Positions 13,305 through 13,986 of a stretch of DNA of 13,986 nt are shown in pieces. Source of the stretch: Saccoglossus kowalevskii (taxonomy: Eukaryota > Hemichordata > Enteropneusta > Harrimaniidae); contig NW_003158442.1 of the NCBI RefSeq assembly GCF_000003605.2, positions 1 through 13,986 of the forward strand. The letters are read 5' to 3'. The notes under the pieces are model-generated. The model saw only the letters and a program-made list of their open reading frames with translations, had not been told where the DNA came from and did not search any database. How positions within the stretch are numbered: the first letter of the stretch is position 1; every line of letters starts with the position of its first letter. Position numbers and translations under genes: made by a program.

Positions 13305-13986
13305 AATGTCGGTTTACAAAATATGTCACAGTTATGTAGCTATGAAAATGTCGGTTTACAAAATATGTCACAGTCATGTAGCTATGACAATGCCAGTTTA
13401 CAAAAGATGTCACAGTTATATAGCTAAGACAATGTCGGTTTACAAAATACGTCACAGTTATGTAGCTATGAAAATGTCGGTTTACAAAATATGTCACAGT
13501 TATGTAGCTATGACAATGCCAGTTAACAAAATATGTCACAGTTATGTAGCTAAGACAATGTTGGTTTACAAAATATGTCACAGTTATGTAGCTAAGACAA
13601 TGTCGGTTTACAAAATATGTCACAGTTATGTAGCTATGAAAATGTCGGTTTACAAAATATGTCACAGTTATGTAGCTATGACAATGCCAGTTAACAAAAT
13701 ATGTCACAGTTATGTAGCTATGACAATGCCAGTTTACAAAATATGTCACAGTTATGTAGCTATAACAATGCCAGTTTACAAAATATGTCACAGTTATGTA
13801 GCTATAACAATGCCAGTTTACAAAATATGTCAATGTTATTAAGCTAAGACAATGCCAGTTACCAAAATATGTCACAGTTATGTAGCTAAGACAATGCCAG
13901 TTAACAAAATATGTCACAGTTATGTAGCTAAGACAATGCCAGTTAACAAATATGTCACAGATATGTAGCTATGACAATGCCAGTTT
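13305..13986. repeat. 42-bp minisatellite, about 16 copies, open to the right
   Basis: Units of the form TCGGTTTACAAAATATGTCA + CAGTTATGTAGCTATGAAAA + TG start at 13309 and then every 42 bp (13351, 13393, 13435, 13477 and so on). The last full unit, at 13939, has lost one A and is 41 bp. Variants form a pattern. TCGG..GAAAATG, TCGG..GACAATG and CCAG..GACAATG follow each other at units 1-3, 4-6 and 8-10, a 126-bp higher-order period. Units 11-16 are mostly CCAG type. The array probably sits in an upstream intron of SLC25A46 and runs past the window end. Because 42 is a multiple of 3, both strands have long open frames (13306-13842 + and 13917-13246 -) with 14-residue repeats. Confidence 0.97.

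Noticed and set aside
13305-13986. CRISPR array
   Set aside because: Units are contiguous 42-bp tandem copies with no unique spacers, in a eukaryotic gene context.

Overview
The window is ordinary nuclear DNA from an animal, most likely a marine invertebrate (lophotrochozoan or invertebrate deuterostome; the phylum cannot be fixed from the sequence alone). It is AT-rich. Its coding sequence is split into short exons with GT..AG introns in consistent phases. The introns are packed with short inverted-repeat elements, minisatellites and a tRNA-derived SINE-like unit. No bacterial operon, phage, CRISPR or autonomous transposon gene is visible.

Left two thirds (about 1-9900, + strand): an alpha-arrestin (ARRDC-type) gene. 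Six coding exons can be spliced in silico into one open frame of 415 residues (2222-2392, 4919-5163, 5653-5835, 6576-6776, 7497-7650, 9263-9555). They cover most of the Arrestin_N domain, all of Arrestin_C and a C-terminal tail that ends at a TAA stop. The first coding exon is not seen. It probably lies just left of the window, because bases 1-8 could be its splice donor. Unlike typical ARRDC2/3/4 proteins, the tail has no PPxY motif.

Right third (about 10780-13986, - strand): the 3' part of an SLC25A46 gene, a mitochondrial outer-membrane carrier-family protein. Three coding exons (12773-12696, 12129-11914, 11446-10844) join in phase 0 and give 298 C-terminal residues. The upstream exons lie beyond the right edge. 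The two genes are convergent, with 1288 bp between their stop codons. There is no sign that they work together; they are simply neighbours.

Introns and spacers: a 134-bp tandem array (381-757); three copies of a roughly 200-bp palindromic element with TACTGTAAAA ends (961-1160, 1405-1594, 7784-7985) and two further elements with similar ends (8025-8227, 8412-8515); a CpG-rich patch (2410-2760); a 282-bp element with 31-bp terminal inverted repeats (2885-3166); 32-bp, 30/90-bp and TTTA tandem repeats; an internally duplicated interspersed repeat (6140-6506); a tRNA-like SINE head (about 8962-9023); a foldback element (11713-11809); and a 42-bp minisatellite that runs off the right edge (13305-13986). 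That last repeat is open in reading frames on both strands.

No convincing new biological system was found. The most useful leads are the PPxY-less arrestin tail, the repeat families, the CpG-rich patch and the higher-order structure of the 42-bp minisatellite.
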